Made by a program: the position numbers and the translations under genes. From Cryobacterium arcticum (GTDB taxonomy: Bacteria; Actinomycetota; Actinomycetes; Actinomycetales; Microbacteriaceae), in contig NZ_QHLY01000012.1 in the NCBI RefSeq assembly GCF_003185895.1, positions 1,763,844-1,827,843 on the forward strand: a stretch of 64,000 nucleotides of DNA. Direction: 5' to 3'. Of this stretch, positions 19,363 through 28,298 are shown in pieces. Position 1 is the first letter of the stretch, and each line of letters opens with the position of its first letter. Below the pieces are notes generated by a model, which was not told the DNA's origin, did no database searches, and was given only the letters and a program-made list of their open reading frames with translations.

Positions 19363-20013
19363 ATGACCATCCCCGCCCGCTATGTCGCCGTGCTTCGCCT
19401 ACTCGCTGCGGTGCTCACGATTGTGGCCGTCACCGCCACCTTCCTCTCCTCTGCCGCGCGCGGCACGGTCAATCCGTTCAACTTCTTCGGCTTCTTCACC
19501 ATCCAGTCCAATCTCCTGGCCGCGGCAACGCTGGCCGGTACCGCCGTGCTCTGCCTGCAGGGCCGCCGCCCACCGCCGTGGCTGGACCTCGCCCGGGCGG
19601 CGACGACGGCGTACATGGTCGTCGTCGGCATCGTCTACAACACCCTGCTCACCAATGTCAGCGGCGGAGTCGCCCTGCCGTGGGCGAACACGGTGCTGCA
19701 TGTGATCTTGCCGATCTACTGTCTGGTGGACTGGCTGCTCGTGGCCGACCGCGCAGCCCAACCCTGGCGTCAGCTCTGGCTGGTGCTGGTCTACCCGGTG
19801 CTCTGGACCACCGTGGTACTGCTGCGTGGCGCGACGGATGGCTGGGTGCCGTACCCGTTCCTCAACCCGACCACCGGGTATGGCTCGGTCTTCGTCTACG
19901 TGCTGCTGATCGCTGTTGCCTTCATCATCGCCGGGGCGGCGGTGTTCGGGCTGAGCCGCCTGCGCCTGATCGGCGCGGCGGGCGCACCCGCGAGCGGGCG
20001 AAGCCGCGGTTAG
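19363..20013 (+). CDS. Pr6Pr-family multipass membrane protein
   Basis: 216 residues from the ATG at 19363 (CTGGAG upstream). Six hydrophobic segments are visible. The characteristic words are FNFFGFFTIQSN in the second segment, VVVGIVYNTLLTN, LHVILPIYCLVDWLL and PYPFLNP. This matches the Pr6Pr (FAR-17a/AIG1-like) family as I know it; no bacterial function is established. Its stop overlaps the nitrobindin-like stop by 4 nt in convergent orientation. Confidence 0.75.
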   Translation: MTIPARYVAVLRLLAAVLTIVAVTATFLSSAARGTVNPFNFFGFFTIQSNLLAAATLAGTAVLCLQGRRPPPWLDLARAATTAYMVVVGIVYNTLLTNVSGGVALPWANTVLHVILPIYCLVDWLLVADRAAQPWRQLWLVLVYPVLWTTVVLLRGATDGWVPYPFLNPTTGYGSVFVYVLLIAVAFIIAGAAVFGLSRLRLIGAAGAPASGRSRG

Positions 20014-20651
20014 GCCGCCCGGCTGAGCCGGCCGGAAGCGTGCGTGCGCAGGTCTTGGCCGAGCGCGGCGATGTCCCACGCCCAGAGCAGGTGGCTGTCG
20101 ACGAGGCCGTAGAGCCGGGTGGCCGCCGCGTACGGCTTGGCCCCGCTGGTCTGCACGATGGCGTCGGTGGCGAGGTCGATGCGGGGGCCTTTCACCTGGC
20201 CGAGGTAGAGCTCGAGCACACCGCCGGGGTGCACCAGGCTGACTTCGATGTCGAAGCCGCCGTCGGCGTTCCGCAGGGTCTCCACGGCTTCAGCGGTCTG
20301 GTACGGGGCGGCGCCAACGCCGGGAAGGAGCCCTGGACCGGGATCGCCGGCCTGCTGCGGGCGGCTGAGCCGCCAGTAGCCGGTCTCGGTCATCAGCGGG
20401 ATGGGCGGCGCGGCCGCCGGGGCGGAATCATCCGTCGCCGCGGCATCCGTGACCTCGGGTTCAAGCCAGGTGTACGAGCTGTAGTTCAGGTGCGGCAGGC
20501 CGTCATGGCTGAAGCTGATGCGGTGCCCGAACTCGCGGGTGACCTTTTCGCCGTCGACGGTGTAGTCCAGGATTCCCGAACCTTCCCAGACGCCGATCAG
20601 CCACGACAGCGGAACGAGCTCGGACGGCAAACCGACCGGAAGTTCGATCAC
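20010..20651 (-). CDS. Nitrobindin-like FABP-fold heme/fatty-acid-binding protein
   Basis: 213 residues from the GTG at 20651, 5 nt after the stop of the 37-aa gene. The hallmark LSWLIGVWEGSG (GxWxGxG) begins the beta barrel. FGHRISFSHDGLPHLNYSSYTW and ETGYWRL follow in family order, and a C-terminal LYGLVDSHLLWAWDIAALG completes the barrel. Mycobacterial relatives bind ferric heme with NO/peroxynitrite reactivity. A variable Ala/Pro/Asp-rich insertion lies near residues 70-90. Longer in-frame upstream readings would run through the small upstream gene and are not supported. Confidence 0.82.
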   Translation of the reverse strand: MIELPVGLPSELVPLSWLIGVWEGSGILDYTVDGEKVTREFGHRISFSHDGLPHLNYSSYTWLEPEVTDAAATDDSAPAAAPPIPLMTETGYWRLSRPQQAGDPGPGLLPGVGAAPYQTAEAVETLRNADGGFDIEVSLVHPGGVLELYLGQVKGPRIDLATDAIVQTSGAKPYAAATRLYGLVDSHLLWAWDIAALGQDLRTHASGRLSRAA

Positions 20652-20656
20652 GTCGG

Positions 20657-20770
20657 TTACCGCTGGCCCCGGAACAGCTTGAACAGCACGATGCCGGAGA
20701 CCCAGGCGATCGACAGGCTGGCCAGCGCGAGGAGGCCCAGGAACAGGATTTCGAGTGCGAGCGTTGACAT
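20657..20770 (-). CDS. 37-residue single-span membrane microprotein
   Basis: A short frame read directly from the minus strand: ATG at 20770, stop TAA at 20659-20657. The translation begins MSTLALEILFLGLLALASL and ends LFKLFRGQR. One hydrophobic helix covers about residues 5-30, followed by a basic end, so it would insert with the C-terminus in the cytoplasm. It ends 5 nt before the nitrobindin-like start, so the two are probably coupled. Function is unknown; the clean frame, start codon and spacing argue that it is real. Confidence 0.6.
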   Translation of the reverse strand: MSTLALEILFLGLLALASLSIAWVSGIVLFKLFRGQR

Positions 20771-20818
20771 GCCCCAACTCTAGCCTCTGAGCGGCCGGAA
20801 CCGGCCAGGCGGCACCGG

Positions 20819-21097
20819 TTAGACGAGTCCGAACAGGGCGAACAGGCCCGTGGCCAGGGCCAGCACAACCACGACACCCACCAGGCTGAGCGTGACCCGG
20901 TGCACGTAGCCCTCTTTCTGCCCGGTGGACAGCTGGGCGGCGAGGGTGAGGATGGTGCAGCCGGCGAGCGACAGGCTCAGCCAAACCAGCCGGTTTTCCG
21001 GGGCGACGAGCACGCCGGTCAGTACGGCACAGACGATGGCGACCAGCCAAATCGTCACGACACTCAATTGCTTCCAGCTCACGCTCCCATTCTGCAC
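20819..21097 (-). CDS. Small hypothetical membrane protein
   Basis: 92 residues from a GTG at 21097 or, 15 nt later, another GTG. Three hydrophobic helices are visible (about 10-32, 38-55, 65-90) with a short GQKEGYVHR loop between the last two. It diverges from glnR with only 58 bp between starts and precedes the 37-aa gene by 48 nt on the same strand. I do not recognise a family. Confidence 0.6.
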   Translation of the reverse strand: MQNGSVSWKQLSVVTIWLVAIVCAVLTGVLVAPENRLVWLSLSLAGCTILTLAAQLSTGQKEGYVHRVTLSLVGVVVVLALATGLFALFGLV

Positions 21098-21155
21098 GCC
21101 CGAGTCTCATTCCGTGGCACGCTAGTATTAGCCGCACGATACTTGGAGGACCTGC

Positions 21156-21848
21156 GTGGCGCAGCTGTTGATCCTGACCTCGGCATTGAACGACGAAGTT
21201 CTACCAGCCCTGGCGTTGCTGTCTCACAGCACACGACTCATTCCGGCACAGCCGGATCAGCTCATCACCGCGCCCGATTCCGACCTCATCCTGGTCGACG
21301 CCAGGTCCAACCTGATGGCCGCCAAGTCGCTCTGCCAGATCCTCCGCACCACCGGCAGCAGCGTCCCGCTCCTCCTGGTGATCACCGAGGGCGGCCTCAC
21401 CGCTGTCAGCCCGGACTGGGGCGTCGACGACGTGGTGCTCGACACCGCCGGCCCCGCCGAAGTGGATGCGCGCATCCGCCTCGCCGCCGGCCGCACCCCG
21501 CACAACGAACCCTCCCCCACCATCCGAGCCGCCGGTGTCGTCATCGACGAGGCCAGTTACTCGGCCAAGGTGCACGGCAAGCCGCTCGACCTCACCTATA
21601 AGGAGTTCGAGCTGCTGCGCTTCCTGGCCGCGCACCCGTCGCGGGTGTTCACCCGGGAACAGCTGCTCAGCGAGGTGTGGGGTTACGACTACTTCGGCGG
21701 CACCCGCACCGTCGACGTGCACGTGCGTCGCCTGCGCGCCAAGCTCGGCGACCAGGAATCCCTGATCGGCACCGTGCGCAACGTGGGCTACCGGTTCAAC
21801 GTCTACGAAGAGGATGGCGAACGTGTCGTTCACTCTGTCGGCGCCTGA
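21156..21848 (+). CDS. glnR: GlnR-type orphan nitrogen response regulator
   Basis: 230 residues from the GTG at 21156, with GGAGG at 21145-21149. The receiver is atypical: D48 is present ([10 protein letters not shown]) but the usual acidic pair at the N-terminus is absent, as known for actinobacterial GlnR. The linker and winged helix match GlnR closely as I recall it: [55 protein letters not shown] and [10 protein letters not shown]. GlnR controls nitrogen assimilation genes without a cognate kinase. The gene overlaps mshD by 35 nt. A TAGTAT word at 21124-21129 is a possible -10. Confidence 0.9.
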   Translation: MAQLLILTSALNDEVLPALALLSHSTRLIPAQPDQLITAPDSDLILVDARSNLMAAKSLCQILRTTGSSVPLLLVITEGGLTAVSPDWGVDDVVLDTAGPAEVDARIRLAAGRTPHNEPSPTIRAAGVVIDEASYSAKVHGKPLDLTYKEFELLRFLAAHPSRVFTREQLLSEVWGYDYFGGTRTVDVHVRRLRAKLGDQESLIGTVRNVGYRFNVYEEDGERVVHSVGA

Positions 21849-22707
21849 CCTCTCCGACTCTGCGTTCGCGGCCCGGTTCCATGACGTCGCCGACGTGGCC
21901 GCGCACACGGATGGCTACCGTCCGTTCAACGAGCAGGCAATGCTCGACGTGCGAAGCGGGCGACGCGCCCCGCAGCTGTTGATCGAGGGTGAAGACGCCG
22001 TCGGCGCCGCCATTCTCGGCGGGGGCGAAATCGACCTCGTCGTGCACCCGCGCTACCGGGGGCGCGGCCACGCCGGCAACGCCCTGCGCCGCCTGTTCGC
22101 GGCCGAAGGCGGCATGTCGGCCGAGCTCACCGCCTGGGCCCACGGCGACCACCCGGCGGCCCGCGCCCTCGCCCTGCGATTCGGGTTCAGCGCCACCCGC
22201 ACCCTGTTGCAGTTGGAACGCCCGCTCGGCGATGCCGATGCCACGGCCACGCCCGTTCTGGCTGCCGGCGTCGAGATCAGCTCGTTCGCCGACGCCGACG
22301 GCCCGGAGTGGGTGCGGCTGAACGCCCTCATCTTCCAGGCGCATCCGGAACAGGGCGCACTCACCGAAGCCGACCTCGCCGACCGGCAGGCCGAACCCTG
22401 GTTCGACGCCGGCGACCTGCTCCTGGCGCGGGACACCACCGGCCGCATCGTCGGCTACAACTGGCTGAAGGTCGAACCGGGCTTGCACACCGGAGAGATC
22501 TACGTGCTCGGAGTGCACCCGGATTCCGCCGGCGCCGGCCTCGGCCGAGCGCTGATGCTGGCGGGCCTGGCCCGGCTCCGCGAACGCGGCTGCGACAGCG
22601 TCGAGCTCTACGTCGAAGGCGAAAGCACCGGCCCGGTTCAGCTGTATCGCAGCCTCGGATTCACCGACCGCACGGCGGATGTGCAGTACCACCGCGGTCC
22701 GCGTTAA
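21814..22707 (+). CDS. mshD: Mycothiol synthase (two GNAT domains)
   Basis: 297 residues; the ATG at 21814 lies inside the 3' end of glnR after GAAGAGG. Two acetyltransferase domains are present: an N-terminal one with [18 protein letters not shown] and a C-terminal catalytic one with [19 protein letters not shown] (acetyl-CoA loop) and [19 protein letters not shown]. MshD acetylates Cys-GlcN-Ins in the last step of mycothiol synthesis and is restricted to Actinobacteria. A PHO-box-like repeat spans its stop codon and the ppk upstream region. Confidence 0.93.
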   Translation: MANVSFTLSAPDLSDSAFAARFHDVADVAAHTDGYRPFNEQAMLDVRSGRRAPQLLIEGEDAVGAAILGGGEIDLVVHPRYRGRGHAGNALRRLFAAEGGMSAELTAWAHGDHPAARALALRFGFSATRTLLQLERPLGDADATATPVLAAGVEISSFADADGPEWVRLNALIFQAHPEQGALTEADLADRQAEPWFDAGDLLLARDTTGRIVGYNWLKVEPGLHTGEIYVLGVHPDSAGAGLGRALMLAGLARLRERGCDSVELYVEGESTGPVQLYRSLGFTDRTADVQYHRGPR

Positions 22708-22720
22708 CGTTCCGTTCACC
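22703..22720 (+). promoter_or_regulatory. PHO box upstream of ppk
   Basis: GTTAACG-TTCC-GTTCACC: two GTTmAC-type units start at 22703 and 22714, exactly 11 bp apart, as in actinobacterial PHO boxes bound by PhoP/RegX3. The first unit overlaps the mshD stop codon, and the ppk start is 44 nt downstream of the second. Confidence 0.72.
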
Positions 22721-22763
22721 GTGAGCGTCGCGCCCGGCCGACGCCGAGTGTCAAGATGGACAG

Positions 22764-24938
22764 ATGGACGCCGATAACATCCAAACTGACTCCGGGCTCG
22801 TGAGTGACCTTGACGACGATTTTGACCCCCAGGTCGGCAAAAACGACCCCGCGCTGCCGATCGAGCGCTACCTCGACCGAGAGCTGAGCTGGCTGGCGTT
22901 CAACCAGCGGGTACTCGAACTCGCCGAGGACCCGGCACTGCCGGTGCTCGAGCGGGCGAACTTCCTCGCCATCTTCGCCAGCAACCTCGACGAATTCTTC
23001 ATGGTGCGTGTCGCCGGCCTCAAGCGCCGTATCCTCACCGGGCTCGCGGTGCCGACCAACATCGGCCGCGCCCCGCAGGATGCGCTCTCCGACATCTCCA
23101 CGGCCGCCCATGTGCTGCAGGACCGGCACGCGCACGCGTTCCAGGAGATCGTGCGCCCCGCCCTGGCCGAACACGGCGTGGACATCGTCACCTGGGACAG
23201 CCTCTCCGACGTGGACCGCCGGTCGCTGCGCGGCTACTTCTCCAACCAGATCTTCCCGGTGCTGATGCCCCTCGCCGTCGACCCGGCGCACCCGTTCCCG
23301 TATATCTCCGGGCTCTCGCTCAACCTGGCGGTGCGGCTGCACAGTTCCAAGACCGGCAAGCAGGAGTTCGCCCGGCTCAAGGTGCCCTCGATGCTGCCGC
23401 GGTTCGTGCGCGTCGACCGCACCGAGTCGGTCGACAAGGTGCGCTTCATCACCCTCGAAGACCTCATCGCCAACCACCTCGAGGACCTGTTCCCCGGCAT
23501 GGACATCCTCGAACACCACGTCTTCCGGGTCACCCGCAACGAAGACGTCGTGATCGAGGAAGACGACACCGAGAACCTGATCAAGGCGCTCGAGAAGGAA
23601 CTGCTGCGCCGCCGGTTCGGCCCGCCCATCCGCCTCGAGGTCACCGAGGACATGGACGAGGTGACCCTCGGACTGCTAGTGCGTGAGCTCGACGTCACCG
23701 AGCAGGAGGTCTACCGCCTGCCCGCGCCCCTGGACCTCGGCGGCCTGTTCGACCTGCGCATCGACCGGCCCGACCTGCACTACACGAAGCACGTGCCGAC
23801 CACCGCCGCGCAGCTGCTCACCGGCGAACCCAATGAGACCCCGGACATCTTCCGCGCGATCAGCCGCGGCGACGTGCTGCTGCACCACCCCTATGAGTCC
23901 TTCGCCACCAGCGTGCAGGCATTCCTCGAGCAGGCCGCGGCCGACCCCAACGTGCTCGCCATCAAGCAGACCCTGTACCGCACCTCCGGTGACAGCCCGA
24001 TCGTGGAAGCGCTGATCGCCGCCGCCGAATCGGGCAAGCAGGTGCTGGCGCTGGTGGAGATCAAGGCCCGGTTCGACGAAGAGGCCAACATCTCCTGGGC
24101 GCGCAAGCTGGAAAAGGCCGGCGTGCACGTGGTCTACGGCTTGGTGGGCCTGAAGACCCACTGCAAGCTCGCCCTCGTGGTGCGCTACGAGAAGGGCGTG
24201 CTGCGGCACTACAGCCACATCGGCACCGGCAACTACAACCCCAAGACCAGCCGCATCTACGAAGACATGGGCCTGCTCACCGCGGACGACCAGGTGGGCA
24301 AGGACCTCACCCGGCTGTTCAACGAGCTGTCCGGCTACGCCATCGAGAAGAAGTTCAAGCGCCTGCTGGTGGCCCCGCTGCACCTGCGGAAGGCCCTGCT
24401 CAAGCGCATCGCCGACGAGACCGCGAACGCGCTGGCCGGCAAGCCCGCCGGCATCCGCATCAAGGTCAACTCGATGGTGGACGAAGACATCATCGACGGT
24501 CTCTACCGGGCGAGCCAGGCCGGCGTGCCAGTGGACATCTGGGTGCGGGGCATTTGCAGCCTCAAGCCCGGCGTTCCCGGCATGAGCGAGAACATCCGGG
24601 TGCGGTCCATCCTGGGCCGCTACCTCGAGCACTCCCGCATCTTCTGCTTCCACACCCTGGGCGAACCGCAGGTCTTCATCGGCAGCGCCGACATGATGCA
24701 CCGCAACCTCGACCGCCGGGTGGAGGCACTCGTGCGCCTCGTCGACCCGCGGCACCTCAGCGAGGTGGATGCGTTGTTCACCCGCGCCATGGACGAGCGC
24801 ACCTCGTCGTGGTGGCTGGACGAAACCGGCGAGTGGACGAGGCACCACCAGGACGCCGACGGTAAGCCCCTGGACGACATGCAGAACCGGTTGATGCAGC
24901 AGATCGGGCAGCGCAAACGCCCGGTGAGCCGACGATGA
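22764..24938 (+). CDS. ppk1: Polyphosphate kinase 1
   Basis: 724 residues. After an acidic N-terminal tail the N domain begins [18 protein letters not shown], highly typical of PPK1. The two PLD-like catalytic domains show [19 protein letters not shown], the active-site histidine region [19 protein letters not shown] (around residue 482) and a second histidine in [10 protein letters not shown] (around 628). It polymerises the gamma phosphate of ATP into polyphosphate. The upstream PHO box indicates phosphate control. The gene overlaps the MutT1-like gene by 4 nt. Confidence 0.96.
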   Translation: MDADNIQTDSGLVSDLDDDFDPQVGKNDPALPIERYLDRELSWLAFNQRVLELAEDPALPVLERANFLAIFASNLDEFFMVRVAGLKRRILTGLAVPTNIGRAPQDALSDISTAAHVLQDRHAHAFQEIVRPALAEHGVDIVTWDSLSDVDRRSLRGYFSNQIFPVLMPLAVDPAHPFPYISGLSLNLAVRLHSSKTGKQEFARLKVPSMLPRFVRVDRTESVDKVRFITLEDLIANHLEDLFPGMDILEHHVFRVTRNEDVVIEEDDTENLIKALEKELLRRRFGPPIRLEVTEDMDEVTLGLLVRELDVTEQEVYRLPAPLDLGGLFDLRIDRPDLHYTKHVPTTAAQLLTGEPNETPDIFRAISRGDVLLHHPYESFATSVQAFLEQAAADPNVLAIKQTLYRTSGDSPIVEALIAAAESGKQVLALVEIKARFDEEANISWARKLEKAGVHVVYGLVGLKTHCKLALVVRYEKGVLRHYSHIGTGNYNPKTSRIYEDMGLLTADDQVGKDLTRLFNELSGYAIEKKFKRLLVAPLHLRKALLKRIADETANALAGKPAGIRIKVNSMVDEDIIDGLYRASQAGVPVDIWVRGICSLKPGVPGMSENIRVRSILGRYLEHSRIFCFHTLGEPQVFIGSADMMHRNLDRRVEALVRLVDPRHLSEVDALFTRAMDERTSSWWLDETGEWTRHHQDADGKPLDDMQNRLMQQIGQRKRPVSRR

Positions 24939-25876
24939 CGGATTCCGCTCCCGTCTACGCGGCCGGAGCCGTGTGCTGGCGCCTCATCGAGGGCAAAATG
25001 CACGTGCTGCTGATCCACCGCACCGTGCACGGCGACATCACCATCCCCAAGGGCAAGGTCGACCCCGGCGAGACATTGCCGGTCACCGCCGTGCGCGAGA
25101 TCGAGGAAGAGACCGGGCTCGCCATCGCGCTCGGCGTGCCGCTGGGAATATCGGAATACCCGATGCCCAATGGCAAGACCAAGATCGTGCACTACTGGGC
25201 CGCCGAGGTACTGCCGGAGCACATCCTGCACTCCACCTTCGTGCCCAACGGCGAGGTCGCCGCGCTCGAATGGGTCACCATCAAGAAGGCACGCACCTAC
25301 CTCAGCTACAGCCCCGATGTGGAAATCATCGACGCGTTCGCCGCGCTCGTCGCCCAGGGCATCACCAGCACCTTCGCCATCATCGCGCTGCGGCACGCCA
25401 AGGCCACCCCGCCGCAGAACTGGTCCGGCCCCGACGCCACCCGCCCGCTGACCGAACGCGGTGTGGCCCAGGCCGCCGCGCTGGCCGGCACCGTGGGCGC
25501 GTGGCATCCGCAACGCATCTTCACCAGCACCGCCACCCGCTGTGTCACGACCGTCGCGCCGCTGTCTGCGGCGACCGGCGTGCCGTTCAAGCGCACCGAC
25601 CTGATCAGCCAGGACGACTGGGAGCAGGGCACCTCGGATGTGCGCCACACCGTGGGCAAACGGGTGCGCGCCCGCAAGACCGCCGTCTTGTGCAGCCACG
25701 GACCGGTGCTGCCCGACATCCTGCGGGAGATCGCCCTGGCGACCGGCTCACCGATGACCCAGAAGTTGTCGCACGCCAGCGCCTTGGCGCCCAGCGGTTT
25801 CAGCGTCGTGCACCTCTCCAGCGACAATCCGAGCGCCGGCATCGTGGCCATCGAGAGCCACTCGCCGCGCCTCTAG
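24935..25876 (+). CDS. mutT1: NUDIX hydrolase fused to histidine phosphatase (MutT1-like)
   Basis: 313 residues. The N-terminal Nudix box runs from G40 to G61 with the catalytic pattern intact (G40, E46, R54-E55, E57-E59). The C-terminal half is a histidine-phosphatase domain starting ALRHAKA (around residue 152), with [10 protein letters not shown] and [10 protein letters not shown]. This two-domain layout is that of mycobacterial MutT1, which hydrolyses oxidised (8-oxo) nucleotides and diadenosine polyphosphates. It is translationally coupled to ppk1, an association I know from several Actinobacteria. Confidence 0.9.
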   Translation: MTDSAPVYAAGAVCWRLIEGKMHVLLIHRTVHGDITIPKGKVDPGETLPVTAVREIEEETGLAIALGVPLGISEYPMPNGKTKIVHYWAAEVLPEHILHSTFVPNGEVAALEWVTIKKARTYLSYSPDVEIIDAFAALVAQGITSTFAIIALRHAKATPPQNWSGPDATRPLTERGVAQAAALAGTVGAWHPQRIFTSTATRCVTTVAPLSAATGVPFKRTDLISQDDWEQGTSDVRHTVGKRVRARKTAVLCSHGPVLPDILREIALATGSPMTQKLSHASALAPSGFSVVHLSSDNPSAGIVAIESHSPRL

Positions 25877-25898
25877 CTCACCGCACACATGCGGCCGC

Positions 25899-25928
25899 CG
25901 CCCGCAGATCCCACCGGGTCTGCGGGCG
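25899..25928 (+). terminator. Terminator after mutT1
   Basis: CGCCCGCAGA (25899-25908) pairs with TCTGCGGGCG (25919-25928), with additional CCC/GGG pairing inside. It ends the ppk1-mutT1 unit about 25 nt after the stop codon. Confidence 0.75.
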
Positions 25929-25978
25929 CTGTCGTGCGCCCGGTGAGGGCCAACGGTCGCCACTAGTCGTCGGATGCC

Positions 25979-26019
25979 GTTTACCTCCCGTTCACCATCA
26001 GGGAGGATTGTCGTTAACC
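25979..26019 (+). promoter_or_regulatory. PHO box of the pst operon
   Basis: GTTTACC-TCCC-GTTCACC: two units start at 25979 and 25990 with an 11-bp period, the best match to the actinobacterial PHO-box consensus in this window. An additional GTTAACC at 26013 lies two helical repeats downstream. pstS starts at 26116, leaving a leader of under 100 nt. Confidence 0.85.
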
Positions 26020-26115
26020 ACGAGGATTAGTTTCTGACGAGGGCCAGCACCGGCCCTTGTGCGCAGAATTTCGTCTGCGTTCGTTTTCCTTGCATTCGAC
26101 CTCAAAAGGATCCTT

Positions 26116-27213
26116 GTGAATCTCATGCGTATTGGCCGCCCGGCGGTCATTGCCATTGCCGCAGCCCTCGTTCTTTCCTCCTGCGCCTCGAACGAAACTC
26201 CCGCCAGCACGGGTAGCGACGAGCCCGCCGAGAGCACCCTGTCCGGCACGCTCAACGCTGCCGGCGCTTCGTCGCAGGGCTCGGCCCAGGAAGCGTGGAT
26301 CTCCGCGTTCCAGACCGCCAACACCGGCGTCACCATCAACTACGACCCGTCGGGCTCCGGCGCCGGTCGCGAGACGTTCATCGCCGGCGGTTCTGACTTC
26401 GCCGGTTCCGACTCCTACCTCAACGACGACGAGCTCGCGGGCACCTTCGCTTCCTGCGCCCCCGACACCCTCGCCGTTGACCTGCCGGTCTACATCTCCC
26501 CCATCGCCGTGATCTTCAACATCGACGGTGTTGACGAGCTCAACCTCGACGCCGACACCCTCGCCAAGATCTTCAAGGGCGACATCACCACCTGGAACGA
26601 CCCGGCCATCGCCGCGCTGAACGCAGACGCCACGCTGCCGGCCACCGCGATCACCGCCGTGCACCGCTCGGATGACTCCGGTACCACCAAGAACTTCTCC
26701 GACTACCTCAACCAGGTCGCACCCACCGTGTGGACCGAGAAGCCGGCCGACCCGTTCCCGTACCAGACCGGTGAGGGCGCCCAGGGCACCTCCGGTGTCG
26801 TCGACGCTGTCACCAACGGTGTCGGCACCATCGGCTACGCCGACGCTTCGCGTGCCGGTGACCTCGGTGTCGCCAAGATCAAGGTCGGCGACGAGTTCGT
26901 CGAGTACACCGCTGAGGCCGCAGCAGCCGTCGTTGACGGCTCGCCGCTGGTCGAGGGCCGTGCAGACAACGACCTCGCGATCAAGCTCGACCGCCTGACC
27001 GATGACGCCACGCACTACCCGCTCGTTCTCGTCAGCTACGCGATTGTGTGCGAGGAGTACGCCGACGCCGCACAGGGCGAACTCGTCAAGGAGTACGTCA
27101 GCTACATGGCCAGCGCAGACGGTCAGGCTGAGGCTGCGGCTTCCGCCGGCGCCGCCCCGCTGTCCGAAGACCTGCAGGCCAAGGTCGCAGCGGTCCTCGA
27201 GACCGTCAAGTAA
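26116..27213 (+). CDS. pstS: Phosphate ABC transporter substrate-binding lipoprotein PstS
   Basis: 365 residues from the GTG at 26116, preceded by AAAAGGAT; an upstream start at 26059 has no SD and adds sequence before the signal peptide. The lipobox VLSSC places the lipidated Cys at residue 23. Phosphate-binding motifs are TLNAAGASSQGSAQEAW, DPSGSGAGRETF, GSDFAGSDSYL and VHRSDDSGTTKNFSDYL. It captures phosphate outside the cell for PstCAB. Regulation is by the PHO box just upstream, and a long hairpin separates it from pstC. Confidence 0.95.
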   Translation: MNLMRIGRPAVIAIAAALVLSSCASNETPASTGSDEPAESTLSGTLNAAGASSQGSAQEAWISAFQTANTGVTINYDPSGSGAGRETFIAGGSDFAGSDSYLNDDELAGTFASCAPDTLAVDLPVYISPIAVIFNIDGVDELNLDADTLAKIFKGDITTWNDPAIAALNADATLPATAITAVHRSDDSGTTKNFSDYLNQVAPTVWTEKPADPFPYQTGEGAQGTSGVVDAVTNGVGTIGYADASRAGDLGVAKIKVGDEFVEYTAEAAAAVVDGSPLVEGRADNDLAIKLDRLTDDATHYPLVLVSYAIVCEEYADAAQGELVKEYVSYMASADGQAEAAASAGAAPLSEDLQAKVAAVLETVK

Positions 27214-27242
27214 CACCTCCCACTGAGCCTGCCTCAGTCTCC

Positions 27243-27284
27243 GTGCCCGGCCGGGTGATTGCACGCAATCGCCCGGTCGGGCAC
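27243..27284 (+). terminator. Intercistronic hairpin between pstS and pstC
   Basis: GTGCCCGGCCGGGTGATTGC (27243-27262) and GCAATCGCCCGGTCGGGCAC (27265-27284) pair over 20 positions with two mismatches or wobbles. Such a hairpin would partly stop transcription or protect the pstS 3' end, so PstS is made in excess over the permease. Confidence 0.7.
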
Positions 27285-27353
27285 ACTGAGGCGTGGTGAG
27301 GCTCAAGTTCCACCCTTACCGGTACCACCCACCCCTTCAGGGAGACGCTCGGA

Positions 27354-28298
27354 ATGACGACCGCAGTTGACCGTATTGCGATCAAGGCCAAGGAACGACC
27401 GGGCGACCGCATCTTCTCCACCGCCACAGTTGTGGCAGGCAGTCTGATCCTGGCCGTCCTGGCCGCCGTTGCCATCTTCTTGTTCGTGCAGAGCGTGCCC
27501 GCCTTCATGGCGGCCCCAGACGACTTCAAGGGCGACTTCTCCAACTTCTGGTCCTACGTGGCCCCGCTGGCCTTCGGAACCATCTGGTCGGCCTTCCTGG
27601 CCCTGCTGATGGCCGTTCCGGTCGCAATCGCCGTAGCACTGTTCATCTCGCACTTCGCCCCGCGCAAGCTCGCCCAGGGCCTCGGCTACCTGATCGACCT
27701 GCTCGCCGCCGTTCCGTCTGTGGTCTTCGGCCTCTGGGGCATCGGCGTCCTGGCACCCCTCGTGCAGCCGTTCTACGCCAGCCTGGTCGAGTGGTTCGGT
27801 TGGTTCCCGCTGTTCGCCGGCCCGGTTTCAGGCACCGGCCGCACCATCTTCACCGTGGCCATCGTGCTCGCCGTGATGGTGCTGCCGATCATCACCGCCA
27901 TCTGCCGGGAAATCTTTCTGCAGACACCGGTGCTCTACGAGGAGGCCTCGCTGGCCCTCGGCGCCACCCGCTGGGAAATGATCACCATGGCCGTGCTGCC
28001 GTTCGGCCGGGCCGGCATCATCTCCGCGGCGATGCTGGGCCTCGGCCGCGCGCTCGGTGAGACCATGGCAGTCGCCATGGTGCTTTCCCCGAGCCCCCAG
28101 ATCCTGTTCCAGCTCTTCACCTCCCAGAACCCCACGACGATCGCCGCGAACATCGCGCTGAACTTCCCCGAGGCACACGGCGTCGGCGTCAACATCCTCC
28201 TGGCCACCGGCCTCGTGCTCTTCGTCATCACGCTCATCGTCAACATGATCGCGCGCGTGATCATCAACCGCCGCAAGGCCTTCTCTGGAGCGAATTGA
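27354..28298 (+). CDS. pstC: Phosphate ABC transporter permease PstC
   Basis: 314 residues. Six or so membrane helices are visible, with the ABC permease loop EEASLALGATRWEMITMAVLP (EAA-type) and the PstC-typical ends FFLFVQSVPAF-like helix 1 and GLGRALGETMAVAMV. It forms the membrane channel with PstA. The stop overlaps the pstA start by one base (TGATG). Confidence 0.94.
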   Translation: MTTAVDRIAIKAKERPGDRIFSTATVVAGSLILAVLAAVAIFLFVQSVPAFMAAPDDFKGDFSNFWSYVAPLAFGTIWSAFLALLMAVPVAIAVALFISHFAPRKLAQGLGYLIDLLAAVPSVVFGLWGIGVLAPLVQPFYASLVEWFGWFPLFAGPVSGTGRTIFTVAIVLAVMVLPIITAICREIFLQTPVLYEEASLALGATRWEMITMAVLPFGRAGIISAAMLGLGRALGETMAVAMVLSPSPQILFQLFTSQNPTTIAANIALNFPEAHGVGVNILLATGLVLFVITLIVNMIARVIINRRKAFSGAN

